Notes under the pieces: generated by a model
What the model was told of the DNA's origin: nothing
What the model saw: only the letters and a program-made list of their open reading frames with translations
Database searches by the model: none
Position numbers and translations under genes: made by a program
DNA from: a bacterium
GTDB lineage: Bacteria > Arandabacterota > Arandabacteria > Arandabacterales > Arandabacteraceae
DNA length: 18,869 nucleotides
Direction: 5' to 3'
Assembly (NCBI GenBank): GCA_029933125.1
Contig: JAOZOU010000021.1
Coordinates: 1 to 18,869, forward strand
In this document: piece by piece, positions 16,338-18,869 of the stretch
Numbering within the stretch: position 1 is the stretch's first letter
How the letters are laid out: every line of letters starts with the position of its first letter

Positions 16338-17080
16338 AGCTAAATATTGCGCGTTATTGTTGTGACAAGGGAGATTCGCTTGAGAACTTGCAAAGCTCAG
16401 ACGATCAGATATGATTGCCGTGACATGTCAAGCTGGGCGGTGAGGTAGGTGAGCTGGATCTGGGATTCGTCAGTAGGTCTGGTTTCTTTGAGTTGAATTG
16501 TGGACGGATTAATGTCTTGGGCACGACTCTATTGTGTTTGGGTTCCCTCTGCAATTGTTTTGAAAGCGTATCGACCTTGATATTTGCAAGAGTTTGGGGT
16601 AGCGAGTTGGGGAGGGAGAGGGTTGGGTGTGATGGTGGGATGATCTCTATCGGTGGACTCCCGGGGGCAACTCCAAAGACGGGAGTCAGACGTTGTTAGG
16701 ATCAGTAGTTAAGGTCCCGGGTGTCTAATCAGTGAAGTGGAAGCCATGATGAAGAGCATCCGAGTACGTATCGAGATCCTGCCGGTCTTCGGAGTCTATC
16801 GGCGACGACGGGCTTTGACTACAGGGCGCAAAACCACCCTCAGTACATACGCCATACTGATGGTCATCATTGTGGCCTGGAAGGATGCGGAGTAACAATC
16901 GAGTAGAGTCCGACAGAGGCAGTCTGAGAATCATATTTGAAAGCTGTCCATCACAGGAGACTCTTGCAGGCATTCCTTTGTGAAAACAGTAGCACGGAGC
17001 TATCTCAATACCAGCGTCGGCCTGATTTCTGTTCGGGAACGGCAGCCGCCTCTGGCTATGAGCAATCGCAGAACAGGGCT
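16338..17080. other. Long spacer without a convincing gene
   Basis: About 740 bases between the HEPN/MNT promoter and the end of the TonB-C gene. Open frames at 16493-16699 (+) and 16725-16973 (-) lack ribosome-binding sites and recognisable motifs. A GACTCCCG/CGGGAGTC inverted repeat (16656-16687, loop 16) has no T-run after it. The sequence is otherwise featureless. Confidence 0.5.
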
Positions 17081-17959
17081 TCAGTCAGTTAGAATAAACC
17101 GGAATGGTATGACAATGGCAGCCCTTGTGGGTGTACCTTTGGGTCTAGCAGGTGAAAACTCGAACTGAAATGCTGCGTCAAGAGCTGCTGGATTCAAAAG
17201 CGCATTATCTGAATAATACACTTGCGCTGAATCTACTTTGCCTTCTTCATCAATCATAACATTTACGAGAACTAAACCCTCAATTTCTGCCCTACGCGCC
17301 AATTCAGGATACTCCGGCTGAACTGCTCTTAAGACCTTTGGACACTCCTCGGGGGAGAGGTACATCCCGGACGGACTACCGGCAACATCTGCCTCGGTGA
17401 TCCATGTTGTTGAAGTATCCATCGGGACCGAGTACTCTTCTCCATGACGAGCGGCTGCTCGCCAGCTGACTCCACCTTCCTGTATCTTCAGCCAATATTG
17501 GGTTCGGCAAGGCACAATCTCCCCGCTGTTTTCGACGGCAAAACAGTAAAGGTCGACGCGGTATATTCCGGGGGTATCAGCCACAGCAACCACCCTATGC
17601 ACCCTGCCCATGACGTCAGCGAATCTTGCATCCCAGAGGGTATTTTCGCCAACGGCTCTAAGCTCAGGTGGGAAACAGAGCCATGACCAACAATTTATGA
17701 ACCTGTCAGGCAGAGAGGATCTAATCTGCACATTTACCTGGATCGAGTCTCCCGGTGACCCAATGCTCTTGAAAGATGCAAGAAGAGTGAGCAAGCGGCA
17801 CTTGTCACAAGACCCAAGGCTTCTGCGCAAGCTAAACAAGGTGTCCATAGCAGGTGAACAGAAGTGTTCTTGGACTATCCCCGCCTGGCATGAGATGGAG
17901 CTGGCTATCTGAACGAGCGTCGCTACAGTCAGGAGGATTGCAAGATGAACCAGGGGCAT
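17081..17959 (-). CDS. Secreted protein with a C-terminal TonB-C (energy-transducer-type) domain
   Basis: A 292-residue protein from the ATG at 17959. MPLVHLAILLTVATLVQIASS is a hydrophobic signal or anchor segment. A middle part (about 75-190) looks like a beta-sandwich ligand-type domain (GSPGDSIQVNVQIRS, VHRVVAVADTPGIYRVDLYCF). The last 80 residues are a TonB-C domain: AVQPEYPELARRAEIEGLVL, VNVMIDEEGKVDSAQV, then ALDAAFQFEFSPARPKGTP. True TonB proteins carry a proline-rich spacer and act with ExbBD; no such spacer or partner is seen here. TonB-C domains in stand-alone secreted proteins occur in FCB-group bacteria and have no agreed function. A GTG at 18037 would add 26 residues but is less likely. 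Several cysteines suggest an extracytoplasmic location. Confidence 0.8.
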   Translation of the reverse strand: MPLVHLAILLTVATLVQIASSISCQAGIVQEHFCSPAMDTLFSLRRSLGSCDKCRLLTLLASFKSIGSPGDSIQVNVQIRSSLPDRFINCWSWLCFPPELRAVGENTLWDARFADVMGRVHRVVAVADTPGIYRVDLYCFAVENSGEIVPCRTQYWLKIQEGGVSWRAAARHGEEYSVPMDTSTTWITEADVAGSPSGMYLSPEECPKVLRAVQPEYPELARRAEIEGLVLVNVMIDEEGKVDSAQVYYSDNALLNPAALDAAFQFEFSPARPKGTPTRAAIVIPFRFILTD

Positions 17960-18037
17960 CTTGGTCAAGCTGAAGCCTAACAATCGTGGGTGGTGTCGCA
18001 ATACCGTCAAATGCAGCTCCCGTCCAGGACTTTGCAC

Positions 18038-18500
18038 GACAGGAATGTAGGATAAGGGCCGGTAGCCCCCATGTCAAGCAAAAGGTACCTCTTGAGCGGG
18101 AAGGAATCCGCGTAGTGGAGGATACCAGGGTCGGAGCTTCACTTTTGCATCGGGTGTGTCGAGGTATCGTCACGGGGGAGAGTCTGCATCACGTTATTCC
18201 TATTCATGTCGGACGTTCTTCAGTTGACTCCACTTTACTGCATGCCTTTCGATAGAAGCCTTATGAGACCCCGACGCAATACTCCCTCGGTGTCTACCAA
18301 GTTAGACCTCAATTAACGGGTATCTGAATTCGTAGCGTTGCCCTTTGCTCTACGGTGTCACCAGCCGAGGATCTTAGTACTTATTGTTTCTGCTATCCAG
18401 ATGGCGCCAAGGCCAACAAGAAGCAAGCTGATGAATCCCGTGAAGGTGCAAATGGATTCTACACCTCTGGGAGCTCCATGCCGCGACTTGTCCGAGACTC
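18038..18500. other. Spacer before the repeat pair
   Basis: About 460 bases with no supported gene on either strand. Open frames that cross the region have no ribosome-binding site or recognisable motif. No AT-rich CRISPR-type leader was recognised just before the repeats. Confidence 0.45.
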
Positions 18501-18504
18501 TTTG

Positions 18505-18596
18505 AGCATTCCCACGCATGCATGGAGGATAGGCAATCTCGAAAGTTCCTTACCCTCGATGGTAAGCATTCCCACGCATGCATGGAGGATAGGCAA
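18505..18596 (+). CRISPR. Two-repeat CRISPR-like mini-array (type I-E-like repeat), orphan
   Basis: Two identical 32-base repeats (18505-18536 and 18565-18596), starting AGCATTCCCACGCATGC and ending GGAGGATAGGCAA, are separated by a 28-base unique segment, a 60-base period. The core TTCCCACGCATGC followed by TGG and GG resembles type I-E repeats (TTCCCCACGCATGCGTGGGGATGAACCG style); a 29-base repeat with a 31-base spacer would fit. A further GAAAG match follows both copies with a 4-base mismatch gap. No third copy is present at 60 bases on either side and no cas gene is in the window. A simple two-unit direct repeat is the main alternative. Confidence 0.45.
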
Positions 18597-18620
18597 GGCT
18601 GAAAGCAGCGACCAAATAGA

Positions 18621-18649
18621 TTGAAATAGAGCGCAAAAACTGCTACAAT
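18621..18649 (+). promoter_or_regulatory. Promoter of the right-edge secreted protein gene
   Basis: TTGAAA (18621-18626), a 17-base spacer and TACAAT (18644-18649), a good sigma70-type promoter. Transcription would start near 18656, leaving a leader of about 48 bases before the ATG at 18704. Confidence 0.6.
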
Positions 18650-18703
18650 AGCGGAGCGGAGATACGGCTAATCCGAGCACTTGGGCACTTGGAGGTGAAG
18701 ACA

Positions 18704-18869
18704 ATGAGGCGTATTCTTTTGTTCGTTTTGATCTCTTGCTTGGCGATCGTCCATGTCGCAGCTGCTCGAACATGGGTCGTCCTACCGGACAGCACAGGCA
18801 ATGCCCCTACGATCAAAGCGGCAATTGATTCAGCGACCGCTGGTGACACTATTATGGTAGCCTGTGGCA
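18704..18869 (+). CDS. Secreted protein, N-terminal fragment (probable parallel beta-helix repeat protein)
   Basis: Fifty-five codons are present before the right edge. MRRILLFVLISCLAIVHVAAA is a clear signal peptide, with probable cleavage after AAA. The mature start contains TWVVLPDSTGNAPTIKAAID and SATAGDTIMVACG. This 'probability-index-span' style opening (APTIxAAIDSAxxGDTIxV) is typical of secreted right-handed beta-helix or pectate-lyase-like repeat proteins in candidate phyla such as Eisenbacteria and WOR-3. GGAGGT (18691-18696) lies 7 bases before the ATG and a good promoter stands upstream, so the start is secure. The catalytic or binding role cannot be judged from the fragment. It is probably unrelated to the defence genes. 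Confidence 0.7.
   Translation, partial: MRRILLFVLISCLAIVHVAAARTWVVLPDSTGNAPTIKAAIDSATAGDTIMVACG

Noticed and set aside
16656-16687. GACTCCCG/CGGGAGTC hairpin as a terminator
   Set aside because: The loop is 16 bases and no T-run follows on either strand, and no gene ends close by.
16725-16973. Minus-strand 82-codon frame in the long spacer
   Set aside because: No ribosome-binding site, no hydrophobic or motif pattern and composition like non-coding sequence.
17832-18173. Minus-strand frame overlapping the start of the TonB-C gene
   Set aside because: It is in a different frame from the signal-peptide-bearing gene and has no family resemblance.
18355-18624. Open frame running through the repeat pair
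   Set aside because: Its protein-like repetition (IPTHAWRIG twice) comes from the DNA repeats, a known artefact of translating CRISPR-like repeats, and it has no ribosome-binding site.

Overview
The window looks like an accessory, defence-rich stretch of a bacterial chromosome of intermediate G+C. The organism cannot be fixed from it. The truncated secreted protein at the right edge has the signal-peptide-plus-'LPDSTGNAPTIKAAIDSATAGDT' style common in FCB-related candidate phyla (Eisenbacteria, Krumholzibacteriota, WOR-3 and similar). A secreted TonB-C-domain protein fits the same kind of diderm host. This assignment is an inference.

Left half (minus strand, about 10.65 to 1.3 kb, reading leftward): a BREX phage-defence operon. 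It starts at a strong sigma70-type promoter (TTGACT-17-TATACT) and runs through a small excisionase/MerR-like helix-turn-helix protein, brxA, brxB, brxC and pglX with almost no gaps. The two other hallmark genes of type 1 BREX, pglZ and brxL, are not in the window. The operon runs off the left edge, so they may lie there. Directly after pglX comes a second module with its own promoter and an 11-bp inverted-repeat operator: an AbiEi-like antitoxin/regulator followed, with an ATGA overlap, by the first 41 codons of a probable AbiEii-like nucleotidyltransferase toxin.

Middle (plus strand, about 11.3 to 14.4 kb): behind a poorly coding spacer with a possible gene remnant, a clear promoter drives a 273-aa protein with a restriction-endonuclease-like N-terminal region and a DUF5655-like C-terminal domain. 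A SAM-dependent methyltransferase, which may have lost its N-terminus to a frame change, and an unrecognised two-helix membrane protein follow.

Right (minus strand, 14.5 to 18.0 kb): a Nudix (MutT-like) hydrolase, a HEPN/MNT toxin-antitoxin pair whose promoter carries two evenly spaced palindromes, and a secreted protein ending in a TonB-C domain. The last 400 bases hold two 32-bp repeats with a 60-bp period resembling a type I-E CRISPR repeat, then a good promoter and the start of a secreted protein on the plus strand.

Taken together, BREX, an AbiE-like pair, a nuclease-like protein and a HEPN/MNT pair within 16 kb make this a defence island. The most notable points are the autoregulated toxin-antitoxin module embedded inside the BREX locus, the operator architectures of both toxin-antitoxin modules, and the isolated CRISPR-like repeat pair.
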